Part shown: positions 17,710 through 26,367 of the stretch, piece by piece
Position numbering within the stretch: position 1 is the stretch's first letter
How the letters are laid out: every line of letters begins with the position of its first letter
From: Brevundimonas subvibrioides
Lineage (GTDB): Bacteria; Pseudomonadota; Alphaproteobacteria; Caulobacterales; Caulobacteraceae
Assembly: GCF_002280785.1 (NCBI RefSeq)
Contig: NZ_NCEQ01000014.1
Coordinates: 1-64,000, forward strand
Direction of reading: 5' to 3'
Length of the DNA: 64,000 nucleotides
Notes under the pieces: model-generated
The model's input: the letters and a program-made list of their open reading frames with translations, nothing else
The model's database searches: none
Told to the model about the DNA's origin: nothing
Translations under genes and position numbers: made by a program

Positions 17710-19770
17710 TCAGACCTTGGCCGAGCGTCCGCGCACCCAGGCGTAGAGGGCGACGATCAGGACGGTGAAGGCGATGATGGCCGCCGTCATGGCCGGGAAG
17801 GTCGAGCCTTCCGGCAGCATGGCGAAGGGGGCGTCATTGCCGGTGCCGACGATGACCCCGGCGGTCATGACCAGGAACAGGCTCTCGCCCACAATCAGGC
17901 CCGAGGCCAGCAGGACGCCCATGCGGCGCCCGACGTCGGCGAAGCGGGTGGTCTTGATGGACTTGTCGTAGATCCAGCCGCAGACGGCGCCGATGACCAG
18001 CATCGTGGTCACGGCGGCCGGCAGGTAGAAGCCGATGCCGACGGCCAGGGGCGGCAGCTTGACCCTGCCCTTGGTCGAGGCGTTCAGCACCGCGTCCAGC
18101 ACGATGATGACCACGCCGATCACCGCGCCGATGCCGATCAGGTCCCAGCGCAGGTCGCCGCCGATGACGCCGCGCGCCAGGGCCGAGATCAGGGTGGCCT
18201 GCGGGGCCGCCAGCGGCTCGTCAGCGATGCCGGCGGGTCCGCCCTCGAAGCCGAAGGCCTTGTTCAGCAGGTTGAGGATCAGGGGGATGACGATGGCTCC
18301 GGCGATGACGCCGACGATCAGGGCCGTCTGCTGACGCCAGGGCGTGGCCTGGACCAGCTGGCCGGTCTTGAGGTCCTGAAGGTTGTCGTTGGCGATCACG
18401 GCGACGGCGAAGACGACCGCTGTCACGATCAGGGCGAAGGCCACGACCGACGGATCGGCGGGCAGGCCGGAGATGGCCAGCACGCCCAGCATCAGCACGG
18501 AGGCGATGACGATGGCGAGGATGCCGACGCCCGACACCGGGCTGTTGGACGAGCCGATCAGCCCGGCCATGTAGCCGCAGATGGCGGCCACGGCGAAACC
18601 GATCAGCACGACATAGATGAGGCCGCCGGCGACCAGCAGGACGGTCGAACTCGCCAGGGTCGGATTGCCCTGGGCGAACCAGGCCAGGATGCCGCCGATG
18701 CCGATGAGGCAGGCGACCGACAGCCCGGCGACGATATTGATCGGAATGTCCTGTTCGGTGCGGTCCAGCACCTCGCCGGCGTTGCGGCGGCGGTTGGCGG
18801 CGAGCGCCGAGGTCAGGCCGCCGACCAGCGGACCGGCCAGTTTGATCAGGGTCCAGATGGCGGCGACGCCGATGACGCCCGCGCCCATGAAGCGGACCTC
18901 GTTGCGCCAGACCGTTACGGCCAGCTCCTCGGGAGAAGCGCCGACAGGCACGGTCGAGGCGATCGAGGCGATGCCGTGCGACGACAGCCAGGCGATGAAA
19001 TCGGGCGACGTCATGATCGGCACGAAGATGAACCAGGCCACGATCAGGCCGAACAACTGGGCCAGGCCCACGGTCAGGCCGATCAGGTGGCCGGCGCCCA
19101 GCAGGGCGAATTGCATGCCGAAGCCGAGACCCGTGGCCCCGCCGCCCAGCGCCGCCGGCATCTTGATGAACCTGGCGGCTTCGCCTGCAAAGACCCGGCC
19201 GGCGACCAGCAGGGCGTAGCCCGCCGAGACGATCGCGCCGGTGCTGACGACCAGCAGGCCGGCCTTGTTCTCGCGCACGGCGCTGTCGGTCTGTTCGGCT
19301 CCGCGCGAGCCGACGGTCAGGACCTCGGCGGCGGCGACGCCCTCGGGATAGGGCAGGCCGGCCTCGACCACGAGGGCGCGGCGCAGGGGGATGGAGAAGG
19401 TGACGCCCAGGACGCCGCCGAAGACGCAGATCAGCACCGATTCCCAGAACGGGAACTCCAGCCACCAGCCGACCATGACCAGGCCGGGCAGGACGAAGAT
19501 GATCGAGCTCATGGCCCCGCCGACCGAGGCCACGGTCTGGACGGTCATATTCTCCCAGATGGTGGAGGTCTTGAACGCCCGCAGGATGGCCATGGAGATG
19601 ACCGCCGCCGGAATGGCCGAGGCGAAGGTCAACCCGACCTTCAGGCCCAGATAGGTGTTGGCCGCGGTGAACACGACCGCCAGCAGACAGCCCAGGATCA
19701 GGGCGCGGACAGTGAGTTCGACGCGCTTTGTGGCCCCGGCGACGGGGGCGGCGGCGGGCGTATCGGTCAT
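17710..19770 (-). CDS. OPT family oligopeptide transporter
   Basis: The 686-residue inner-membrane protein has about 15 hydrophobic segments across its length. The opening VRALILGCLLAVVFTAANTYLGLKVG matches the first segments of bacterial OPT proteins. NTYLGLKVGLTFASAIPA and SNSPVSGVGILA are typical of the prokaryotic OPT branch, which takes up small peptides or metal chelates by proton symport. Substrate cannot be told from sequence. The ATG start has no competing upstream site. It lies 85 bases from the ydbL-like gene on the same strand and 38 bases from bioY. Confidence 0.95.
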   Translation of the reverse strand: MTDTPAAAPVAGATKRVELTVRALILGCLLAVVFTAANTYLGLKVGLTFASAIPAAVISMAILRAFKTSTIWENMTVQTVASVGGAMSSIIFVLPGLVMVGWWLEFPFWESVLICVFGGVLGVTFSIPLRRALVVEAGLPYPEGVAAAEVLTVGSRGAEQTDSAVRENKAGLLVVSTGAIVSAGYALLVAGRVFAGEAARFIKMPAALGGGATGLGFGMQFALLGAGHLIGLTVGLAQLFGLIVAWFIFVPIMTSPDFIAWLSSHGIASIASTVPVGASPEELAVTVWRNEVRFMGAGVIGVAAIWTLIKLAGPLVGGLTSALAANRRRNAGEVLDRTEQDIPINIVAGLSVACLIGIGGILAWFAQGNPTLASSTVLLVAGGLIYVVLIGFAVAAICGYMAGLIGSSNSPVSGVGILAIVIASVLMLGVLAISGLPADPSVVAFALIVTAVVFAVAVIANDNLQDLKTGQLVQATPWRQQTALIVGVIAGAIVIPLILNLLNKAFGFEGGPAGIADEPLAAPQATLISALARGVIGGDLRWDLIGIGAVIGVVIIVLDAVLNASTKGRVKLPPLAVGIGFYLPAAVTTMLVIGAVCGWIYDKSIKTTRFADVGRRMGVLLASGLIVGESLFLVMTAGVIVGTGNDAPFAMLPEGSTFPAMTAAIIAFTVLIVALYAWVRGRSAKV

Positions 19771-19854
19771 CGGGCGGTCCCCTCGAAGAAGCCGCAGACC
19801 TAAGCCGGAAATTGCGGGGGGATCAACCGGGCGTGGTTTCTCCGGATGTCTCGT

Positions 19855-20232
19855 CTAGCGTTGCACCCACTGGCCCGAGGCGTTGCGGTACCATTGCCCC
19901 GTCGAGATGCGCGGCAGGAGCTGGCTCTCGAACATCCGGGCGGCGGCGACCTCGGTGGAGGTGCCGACATCTGCGGCGCTGGCGGCGTAGACCTGGCGGC
20001 GGGCGTTGTTGGTGACGGTGATGGCGCTCCGGAGCTCCGGATCGGCGGTGGTGCGGATGCCGAGGTAGCCGTCGGCCTGTTCGCCGACGACGCCTTCAAC
20101 CTTGGCCGCATCGATGAGCGACTTCTGGGCCGGGGTCTGTGCGAGGGCGGCCCCCGCGGCAACGCCCAGGGCGACGACGGCGGCGCCCATGACGAAGAAT
20201 TTTCGGAAGGTCATGGAGAAGCTCTTTTCCAT
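19855..20232 (-). CDS. ydbL: YdbL-family periplasmic protein (DUF1318)
   Basis: The 125-residue product has a signal peptide ending ALAQ, followed by a DUF1318 domain. Its features are AKVEGVVGEQADGYLGI, NNARRQVYAASA, and the C-terminal GQWYRNASGQW. In E. coli ydbL is in an operon with ydbH and ynbE, and the three act in moving phospholipid between the membranes. The same three genes occur here in the same order. The start ATG overlaps the ynbE stop (TGATG), so translation is probably coupled. A second Met at residue 7 is a possible alternative start. Confidence 0.9.
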   Translation of the reverse strand: MEKSFSMTFRKFFVMGAAVVALGVAAGAALAQTPAQKSLIDAAKVEGVVGEQADGYLGIRTTADPELRSAITVTNNARRQVYAASAADVGTSTEVAAARMFESQLLPRISTGQWYRNASGQWVQR

Positions 20233-20429
20233 CAGAACAGATTGGGATTTTCGGCCAGCAGGTCCTGCAGCTCGCGGTCGAGGCGGACGCGCACGTCGGC
20301 GTCCAGCTTGGCGTAGATCTCGATCGGCGCGACCTCCAGCCGGATCGTCGGGGTGCAGGCGCCCAGCATGGCCGAGGCGGCCAGGGCCAGAAGGCCGAGG
20401 CGAACGGCGCGGGAGGAAGGTGCGGTCAT
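20232..20429 (-). CDS. ynbE: YnbE-family outer-membrane lipoprotein
   Basis: This small lipoprotein has 65 residues. The signal ends in LGAC, with the lipidated Cys at 25, and the mature protein runs TPTIRLEVAP to LLAENPNLF, the typical YnbE sequence. Established work in E. coli shows YnbE forming a beta-strand stack with the C-terminus of YdbH to bridge the periplasm. It is 76 bases after ydbH and overlaps ydbL by one base, so all three genes are likely cotranscribed. Confidence 0.92.
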   Translation of the reverse strand: MTAPSSRAVRLGLLALAASAMLGACTPTIRLEVAPIEIYAKLDADVRVRLDRELQDLLAENPNLF

Positions 20430-20505
20430 CGGGCGGTCTCCAGGGTCTTCAACGCTCTCACTGGCACAGGGGATGCGCCCTGTCGCGTGAACGGGCTCTG
20501 AACGG

Positions 20506-23500
20506 TCAAGGCTGTTCCGGGCCGGACTCGGGGTCAGGATCGCCGTTTCTGGCCCGATTGACGGCCAGCAGGTCCGAGACCAGCTGATTGAGGTTCAAGG
20601 TGGTGTCGAGCGTCAGGTTGATCCCCGTGCCGGACGGCAGGGGCAGGGTCCGGTTCAGGAACTCGCGGCTGATCAGTTCGGACAGGCTGAGACGCAGCTC
20701 CTGTCGCTGCGGCGGATCGTGCCGACCCATGATGTGGAAGCGCACGCCCAGCCGGCCCTCGTCCTGTGACTCGAGGTCGGCGGTCAGGCTGTCGAAGGCG
20801 AGGTTCTCCATCGCCTGATAGGCCAGATCCTCGACGGTGTTCGGGGGCACGTCGCCGCCGCCGCCGGCCTCGAGGTCCGACAGGGCCTCGCGCGCGATTG
20901 CCAGGCGGCCGGGTTGGGCCGCGTAGAGTGTCCCGCCCGTGATCCGCACGCCCGCATCGGGGTCGGAGGTGAAGGGCAGGCGGCCGGACACCACGGCGTC
21001 CAGCTTTACCCGGTCGCCGAAGCCCGCGCCCGCGATCAGCTCGCCCAGCTGCACCCGGTCCAGCACGATGACTCCCGAGAACGGACGCCGGTCCAGCGGC
21101 ACTGAGAAGGGTTCGACCCTGACCGTGCCGCCAGCCGCCCGGATTTCCCCGCCGGCCACGCTGATCGCCGCCTTGTCGAGAGAGAAGGTCAGGTCCAGCT
21201 CTGTGAAGTCGGCGACCGACTCCAGGGTGGCGATGCGCAGGGACTGGTCCGATGCCGTGGTCAGGGGCGCCAGGTTGGTGAAATCGATCGTTCCGCTCAG
21301 GCCCTTCACCGCCCCGGCGGGACTGACGAAGTCGAGTCCGGGGATGACGAGACGGCCCGAACTGGTTCCTTCCGGCAGGTCGTCGCTCCAGTTGAGGCGG
21401 CCGCTGAAGGCGGCCGTGCCGGTCGCGGGCGACTGGACGAAATCGGCCGCCAGCGGGCTGAGGTCGGCGGGCTGGAGCCCGCCCCCGGCGAAGGTGAGCG
21501 ACGGTGCGTCGATGACGATGCCGCCCTCTCCGGTCGTTCCGTCATGGGCCAGCGTCAGCTTGCCGAGGACGATGTCGTTGCGGGCCAGGTCAAAGACGCC
21601 GGTCCAGCGCTCTTCGGCCAGGGTCGCCGAACCGGAAGCGGTCACCGGGTTGAACCGGCGGGGTCGCGTTGCGTCCTCGACGTCGGCGGAGGCGATCACG
21701 GCCTCCAGTCCGAGACCGGCCTTCGAGCCGGTGGCGAAGGCCGTGCCCTGGATGGCGGAGAAGCCCATGGCCAGGAAAGGCGCAGACGCAGCGACGTCGG
21801 TCAGCCGGCCGCCCGCGCGCCAGCGGCCGTCCTGCGACACGACCAGAGGCCCCCCCGAGGCGCACAGGCCGCCGGACAGATCCATGACGTCGTTCTCCTC
21901 GAGCTCCAGCCGCTCGGCGGTGAAGGTCAGGCAGTCGGACGCGACATAGGTCAGGCGGCCCGCATTGGTCGCCAGCACGCCCCGGGTCTGGACGTTCAGT
22001 CCACGCGCCAGGCCGAAGTCGAGCGCGGCGCGGCCGGCGAGGGTCGCCTCGAACCCACCCGCCGTCAGCCGCCAGTTCGGGACGACGAAGGTCGCCTCGG
22101 GCAGCCCCTGTCCGCGCGTGGCCACGACATTCAGGGCTCCGCCGCCGCGCTCGCCGGGCCGGGCGACGAAGATCGGCGTGGCGACCGGGCTGATGGTCAG
22201 GGCGCCGCCGTTGGCAGGCGTCAGCCTTGCGGCGCGCGGCAGGGTCACGGCCAGACCGGCGTCGCCGCTGGTCAGGCGCAGCGCCGGGATGTCGAGGGCG
22301 AAAGCGCCGAGGGCCCGCTTCATCTCAGCCAGCTCCGGCACGTCGTCGGCCGCGACCGGGCCGAACAGGGGCCAGGCGCCGCGCGCCGAGGCCAGAGCGC
22401 CGGTCATCACCAGCGCGGTCGCCCGCCCGGAGGCGAAGTCGAGGGCGAATCGTCCGCTGGCCTGATTCAACACCAGGGCGCCGAAGGTCGCGCGCGACAG
22501 TCGGGCCGACAGCGGACCGCTGGCCTCGACGGCGCCGGCCGCGCCGCTGAGCGCCAGGCGGGAGGAGGCGGCCTCGGCGCCGCCCAGGACCAGGTCGCCC
22601 GCCTGCCCCGATGCGGCGCTCAGGCGGGCAGGCCCCTCGACGCTCCAGGACAGGCCGTCGGCGCCTTGCTGAAGGGTGACGCGGGCCTCCGTCGCGGAAC
22701 CCTCCGCCGAGCGGGCGGACAGGCCCGGCGCGGACACGCTGGCCGCGCGCAGTCGGGTCGATGCGGTTCCGTTGAAGGCCAGGGTCTCGATCCAGCCGCT
22801 GACCTGTCCGTCCGCGATCAGGGTCAGGACCGCGCCCGCCGTCGCCGCATCTCCGATGGACAGCCGGCCGCCGGACAGGGTCAGGTCAACAGTGGCGCGT
22901 CCGCCGCCCCGACGCGCCTTCAGGTCGGGATAGGGAAGCTCGGCCGTCCCGGACAGGCGGGCGCCCTCGGCGCTCAGGCCTGGCGCAGCGAACCCCTCGG
23001 CGCCGAGATCGACGTTCAGCGCGACCCGGTCGCCCGTGGTCGTCAGGTCAAGCGATCCGCCGAGACCCCGCGCCTCGATCGCACCGCTCTTCAGCGAGGC
23101 GGCGGGCATGCGCGCCGCCAGCCGCATCAGCTTGCCGTCGTCGATCCGGGCATCGGCCAGCAGCGACAGGGGGCCGTATTCCGTATCGAGACGCAGGCGG
23201 CCGGTTTCGACGATGACGACAGGGCCCCGGCTGTCAGGGCGGGGCGGCTTGCCGATGAACTCCTCGATCAACGGATCCAGCGAACCGAACGACAGCTCGC
23301 CGTCCTTCCACGTCGCCCGCGCGACCGGGCGGACCAGGCGGATGCGGCTGGGGGTCACGCCGAGACCGGTCGAGGACCAGGGCAGGCCCAGGGCGTAGTC
23401 GACCTCGACCCGCTGGATGGTCACATCCGGATTTGTCTGGTCGCCGATGCGGACGCTGCCGACGAAGCCGTTCAGCTCCAGGCGTTCGATCTCGACGTCC

Positions 23501-23682
23501 GCCTGGATGCCGCGCTGGTCCAGCCAGCCGACCAGCATCTCGCGCGCCGCCGCCCGCCGGTTCAGCCAGATGACTGCGGCCAGCAGCGACAGGACGATGA
23601 GCCCGATCGCCAGGCCGATCCCGATTGCGCGCCCCAGGCGAAGGCCGCCCTGTCTTTTTCGCTCCGGGGGCGTATCGCTCAT
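20506..23682 (-). CDS. ydbH: YdbH-family AsmA-like intermembrane lipid transport protein
   Basis: The 1058-residue protein has one N-terminal membrane helix (about residues 15-37) and a very long beta-rich periplasmic part, as expected for a bridge-like lipid carrier. The C-terminal third has the DctA-YdbH domain signature: VSGRLPFTSDPDAGVRITGG, LYAAQPGRLAI and DTTLNLNQLV. E. coli YdbH acts with TamB and YhdP to move phospholipids to the outer membrane. The length is above the E. coli 879 residues but normal for alphaproteobacterial members. It diverges from the M23 peptidase gene across a 395-base gap. Confidence 0.94.
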   Translation of the reverse strand: MSDTPPERKRQGGLRLGRAIGIGLAIGLIVLSLLAAVIWLNRRAAAREMLVGWLDQRGIQADVEIERLELNGFVGSVRIGDQTNPDVTIQRVEVDYALGLPWSSTGLGVTPSRIRLVRPVARATWKDGELSFGSLDPLIEEFIGKPPRPDSRGPVVIVETGRLRLDTEYGPLSLLADARIDDGKLMRLAARMPAASLKSGAIEARGLGGSLDLTTTGDRVALNVDLGAEGFAAPGLSAEGARLSGTAELPYPDLKARRGGGRATVDLTLSGGRLSIGDAATAGAVLTLIADGQVSGWIETLAFNGTASTRLRAASVSAPGLSARSAEGSATEARVTLQQGADGLSWSVEGPARLSAASGQAGDLVLGGAEAASSRLALSGAAGAVEASGPLSARLSRATFGALVLNQASGRFALDFASGRATALVMTGALASARGAWPLFGPVAADDVPELAEMKRALGAFALDIPALRLTSGDAGLAVTLPRAARLTPANGGALTISPVATPIFVARPGERGGGALNVVATRGQGLPEATFVVPNWRLTAGGFEATLAGRAALDFGLARGLNVQTRGVLATNAGRLTYVASDCLTFTAERLELEENDVMDLSGGLCASGGPLVVSQDGRWRAGGRLTDVAASAPFLAMGFSAIQGTAFATGSKAGLGLEAVIASADVEDATRPRRFNPVTASGSATLAEERWTGVFDLARNDIVLGKLTLAHDGTTGEGGIVIDAPSLTFAGGGLQPADLSPLAADFVQSPATGTAAFSGRLNWSDDLPEGTSSGRLVIPGLDFVSPAGAVKGLSGTIDFTNLAPLTTASDQSLRIATLESVADFTELDLTFSLDKAAISVAGGEIRAAGGTVRVEPFSVPLDRRPFSGVIVLDRVQLGELIAGAGFGDRVKLDAVVSGRLPFTSDPDAGVRITGGTLYAAQPGRLAIAREALSDLEAGGGGDVPPNTVEDLAYQAMENLAFDSLTADLESQDEGRLGVRFHIMGRHDPPQRQELRLSLSELISREFLNRTLPLPSGTGINLTLDTTLNLNQLVSDLLAVNRARNGDPDPESGPEQP

Positions 23683-24077
23683 TCCGCGCGCTCCCCGCTG
23701 TCCCGGATCAGGACTGAGTCATCCCTCAGCATCCCCAAGGTGTCGCATCGGGACATGACCGTTGCGAACGCGCCACAATGAGTGGCGCCACGGTCACTTT
23801 GAGTGGAGCGAAGGCTGCGATCGTCTCGCAATGATTCGGGAACGACAGCACAGACGAGCATAGCGTCGCGATAGACTGTCCCGTGACCTGTCGGAATACC
23901 CAAATGCGCCTCGAACTACCGGCCAGATTCACTGCGGTTAATCATTTGTAACGACCCGTCTTCCCATCTTGGGGCTGGCGCGTTATAGGACGCGCGTCGT
24001 GGCCGGGGGGACTTGGGCGCGATACTTGCTTTGAGTGTGACTGGGCGCCGCATGGCGTCGTTTTCTGCCGGGGACCG
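23683..24077. other. 395-base divergent intergenic region
   Basis: This gap separates ydbH (minus) from the M23 peptidase (plus) and should hold promoters for both. It is less GC-rich than its flanks near 23930-23955, where TTAA, six bases and GTAAC resemble an imperfect CtrA-type box. Nothing in it looks coding: all frames contain stops, and no structured RNA is evident. Confidence 0.5.
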
Positions 24078-25439
24078 ATGGCCCAGTTCGATCCGCGACG
24101 CCAGCCGATGCGCTTCGCTCCGCATCTCCTGACGGCCGCCGCCGCCGTGACGGTGGCCATGCTCGCCGGTCGAGTCTATCAACCCGCCCAGGCCGAAGTC
24201 GTTCCCGAACTGACCGCCCTGCAGATCGCCTCGCTGGAGGCCCGCGCGTTCGACGCTGCGGGGACCCCCGCCGGGCTCACCGCTCCCGAAGCCATTCCCG
24301 TCCAGATCCGCCGCGGCGAAACCTTCGAACAGGCCGTCCGCCGCACCGGCATCGGCGCCGCCGACGCCTCGGCCGTCGCCGCGACCATTTCCAACGCCTT
24401 CGACCTGACCCAGCTGCGCGCCGGCCTCCGGTTCGAAACCGCCATCTCGCGTCCGCGCGGCGGCCGTGGCGATGCCCGTCTGATCGGCCTGACGATGCGC
24501 ACCGGCCCGGCCAGTCAGCTGACCGTGTCGCGCAGCTTCGACGGCGCGCTGCGCCTGCGGGCGCTCGAGGAGCGCGTGACGCACGAAACTGTCGTCCTGA
24601 AATCCGAAGTGCGCGGCTCGCTGTCGGCCACGGCCCAGCGCATGGGCGCCGACGCCGCCGTTCGCCGCAAGGCGACCCAGTTGTTCGCCCACCGCTTTGA
24701 CCTCGACCGGGATGTCCGCGCCGCCGACGAGTTTACCCTGGTGTTCGACCGTTCGGTCACCGAGACCGGTCGCACCGTGGACACCGGCGACCTGCTGTAT
24801 GCCGAGATGAAGGGCGTGGTCTTCTATCGCTTCCAGCCCGCCGGCGCGCGTGAGGCCCAGTACTACGACGCCACCGGCAAGAACATGCGCTCCTCGATGA
24901 TGCGCACCCCGCTGGATCGCGCCGCTCGCGTCTCGTCCAGCTTCGGTTTCCGCGTCCACCCGATTTCGGGCTATCGCAAGATGCACCAGGGCATCGACTT
25001 CGCCGCCGGCACCGGCACCCCGGTCGTGGCCCCCTCGGACGGCGTCGTCGTCGAGGCGCGTCGCTGGGGCGGCTATGGCAACTGGCTGCGCATCCGTCAC
25101 GCCAACGGCCTCGAGTCGGGCTACGGCCACCTTTCGCGCTACGGCGCCGGCATCCGCGCCGGCCAGCGCGTCTCCCAGGGCCAGGTCGTCGCCTATGTGG
25201 GTTCGACCGGCGCCTCGACCGGTCCGCACCTGCACTATGAACTCTGGCGCAACGGCCAACGGATCAATCCGTCCGGCATCCGCATGGACGAGAGCACCGT
25301 CCTCGCCGGTAACGATCTGGCCGCCTTCCGCGCCGAGAAGGCCCGCATCGACCGCATCATCGCCTCCGGCGGCGAGCGTCGCCCGACGGTGCTGCAGGCC
25401 AATATCGAAGGCCTGCGTCCGGCCGCCAGAGCCACGTAA
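24078..25439 (+). CDS. M23 family metallopeptidase (LytM-type peptidoglycan endopeptidase)
   Basis: The 453-residue protein has an N-terminal signal or membrane segment (about residues 11-38), a long middle region and a C-terminal M23 domain. Zinc ligands are visible as His303 and Asp307 (HQGID) and the HLH at 384-386, with His351 in YGHLSRY as the further catalytic residue. All LytM active-site residues are present, so it is probably an active periplasmic endopeptidase that cuts cross-links during growth or division. The middle region resembles the OapA/LysM-associated part of NlpD/MepM relatives. Met11 is an alternative start directly before the hydrophobic segment. Confidence 0.93.
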   Translation: MAQFDPRRQPMRFAPHLLTAAAAVTVAMLAGRVYQPAQAEVVPELTALQIASLEARAFDAAGTPAGLTAPEAIPVQIRRGETFEQAVRRTGIGAADASAVAATISNAFDLTQLRAGLRFETAISRPRGGRGDARLIGLTMRTGPASQLTVSRSFDGALRLRALEERVTHETVVLKSEVRGSLSATAQRMGADAAVRRKATQLFAHRFDLDRDVRAADEFTLVFDRSVTETGRTVDTGDLLYAEMKGVVFYRFQPAGAREAQYYDATGKNMRSSMMRTPLDRAARVSSSFGFRVHPISGYRKMHQGIDFAAGTGTPVVAPSDGVVVEARRWGGYGNWLRIRHANGLESGYGHLSRYGAGIRAGQRVSQGQVVAYVGSTGASTGPHLHYELWRNGQRINPSGIRMDESTVLAGNDLAAFRAEKARIDRIIASGGERRPTVLQANIEGLRPAARAT

Positions 25440-25450
25440 GCACTCGCGAC

Positions 25451-26209
25451 CTAAAGGCGTCTAAGGCCCTCCACCGCCTCGACCAGCCGCGCCAGATCGC
25501 GCGGCGTCGACAGGCGGTGATCCCCACCCTCGACCAGATCCAGCCGGACATCGCCGCCGCTCAGACGCTCGACCAGAGCCAAGGCATGGGACTGAGGCAC
25601 GGTCGCGTCAGCCCGCCCCTGAAGGATGTGGACCGGCGCCGCGATCGGAAGGGACGCATCCAGCAACAGCCAGTCCCGCGCCTCCTCGAACATCCGCGCC
25701 GTCAGCGTGTATTCGCCCAATCCTTGTCTAGGGGTTCCCTCCTCGACGATCAGGGCCTCGCCGTCCCTGAGGATCGCCTGGCGGACATGGTCGGGCAGTG
25801 ACGGCCACATCAACCGCTCGGTGAAATCCTGGGCCGGGTTGACCAGGGCCAGGCCCTGTATCCGTTCAGGCCGGGCCAGCGCCAGTAGAAGCGCGACCCA
25901 GCCGCCCATCGACGATCCGACCGGTAGGACCGGCCCTTCCAGAGCGTCGATCAGGGCGATCGCATCCTCGCGCCAGCGTCCGATCGTGGCCTGACGCCAG
26001 TCGCCCGAGGACTGGCCGTGGGCGAAATGGTCATACCGGACGTAGGACCACCCTCGCGCCTTCGCCGCCGCCTCCAGCGCCAAAGCCTTGGTCCCCTCCA
26101 TGTCGGAGCGGAACCCGCCGATCCAGACCACGGTCGGACCCAAGCCCGCGATGCGGCGCCAGGCCAGGGTCTCGCCGTCGGGGCGGTGCAGAAGTTGGAT
26201 GTCGCTCAT
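25451..26209 (-). CDS. Alpha/beta hydrolase, ABHD10-like esterase
   Basis: From the ATG at 26209 the protein has 252 residues. It closely resembles ABHD10-type hydrolases: GGFRSDMEGTKALALE, YDHFAHGQSSGD, TIGRWREDAIA and the nucleophile elbow GSSMGGW with Ser100. An Asp in GRADATVP and a His in GGDHRLS complete the triad. Mammalian ABHD10 is a thioesterase and glucuronide esterase; the bacterial substrate is unknown. No signal peptide is visible, so it is cytoplasmic. The start codon lies 5 bases from a long inverted repeat, so its ribosome-binding region comes from that element. Confidence 0.9.
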   Translation of the reverse strand: MSDIQLLHRPDGETLAWRRIAGLGPTVVWIGGFRSDMEGTKALALEAAAKARGWSYVRYDHFAHGQSSGDWRQATIGRWREDAIALIDALEGPVLPVGSSMGGWVALLLALARPERIQGLALVNPAQDFTERLMWPSLPDHVRQAILRDGEALIVEEGTPRQGLGEYTLTARMFEEARDWLLLDASLPIAAPVHILQGRADATVPQSHALALVERLSGGDVRLDLVEGGDHRLSTPRDLARLVEAVEGLRRL

Positions 26210-26213
26210 TCCC

Positions 26214-26340
26214 CACCGTGCACCCCGGCGAAGGCCGGGGTCCAGATCACGGACGCGAGGTCCAGGTCGAGAAATGAATTTCTTGCCTTCACCGTTACAG
26301 CCTTCCATCTGGACCCCGGCCTTTGCCGGGGTGCACGGTG
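26214..26340. repeat. 127-bp element with 34-bp terminal inverted repeats in a divergent promoter
   Basis: The ends, 26214-26247 and 26307-26340, are 34-bp inverted repeats with one mismatch. Each end contains the CCCCGGC..GCCGGGG hairpin core common as a dispersed repeat in alphaproteobacteria. A smaller palindrome (AGAAATGAATTTCT) lies in the centre. The element fills nearly all of the space between the divergent ABHD10-like and GT9 genes and encodes nothing. Confidence 0.85.
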
Positions 26341-26367
26341 AAAGAAGAGCCGACGAGGAAATAAAGC

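Noticed and set aside
21544..23781. A 745-codon open frame opposite ydbH
   Set aside because: It has a biased, Arg/Gly/Gln-rich composition and no signal or domain, and it lies entirely antisense to a well-supported gene.
23938..23952. A CtrA-like box upstream of the M23 gene
   Set aside because: TTAA is followed by six bases and GTAAC, so spacing and second half-site both deviate from the consensus.
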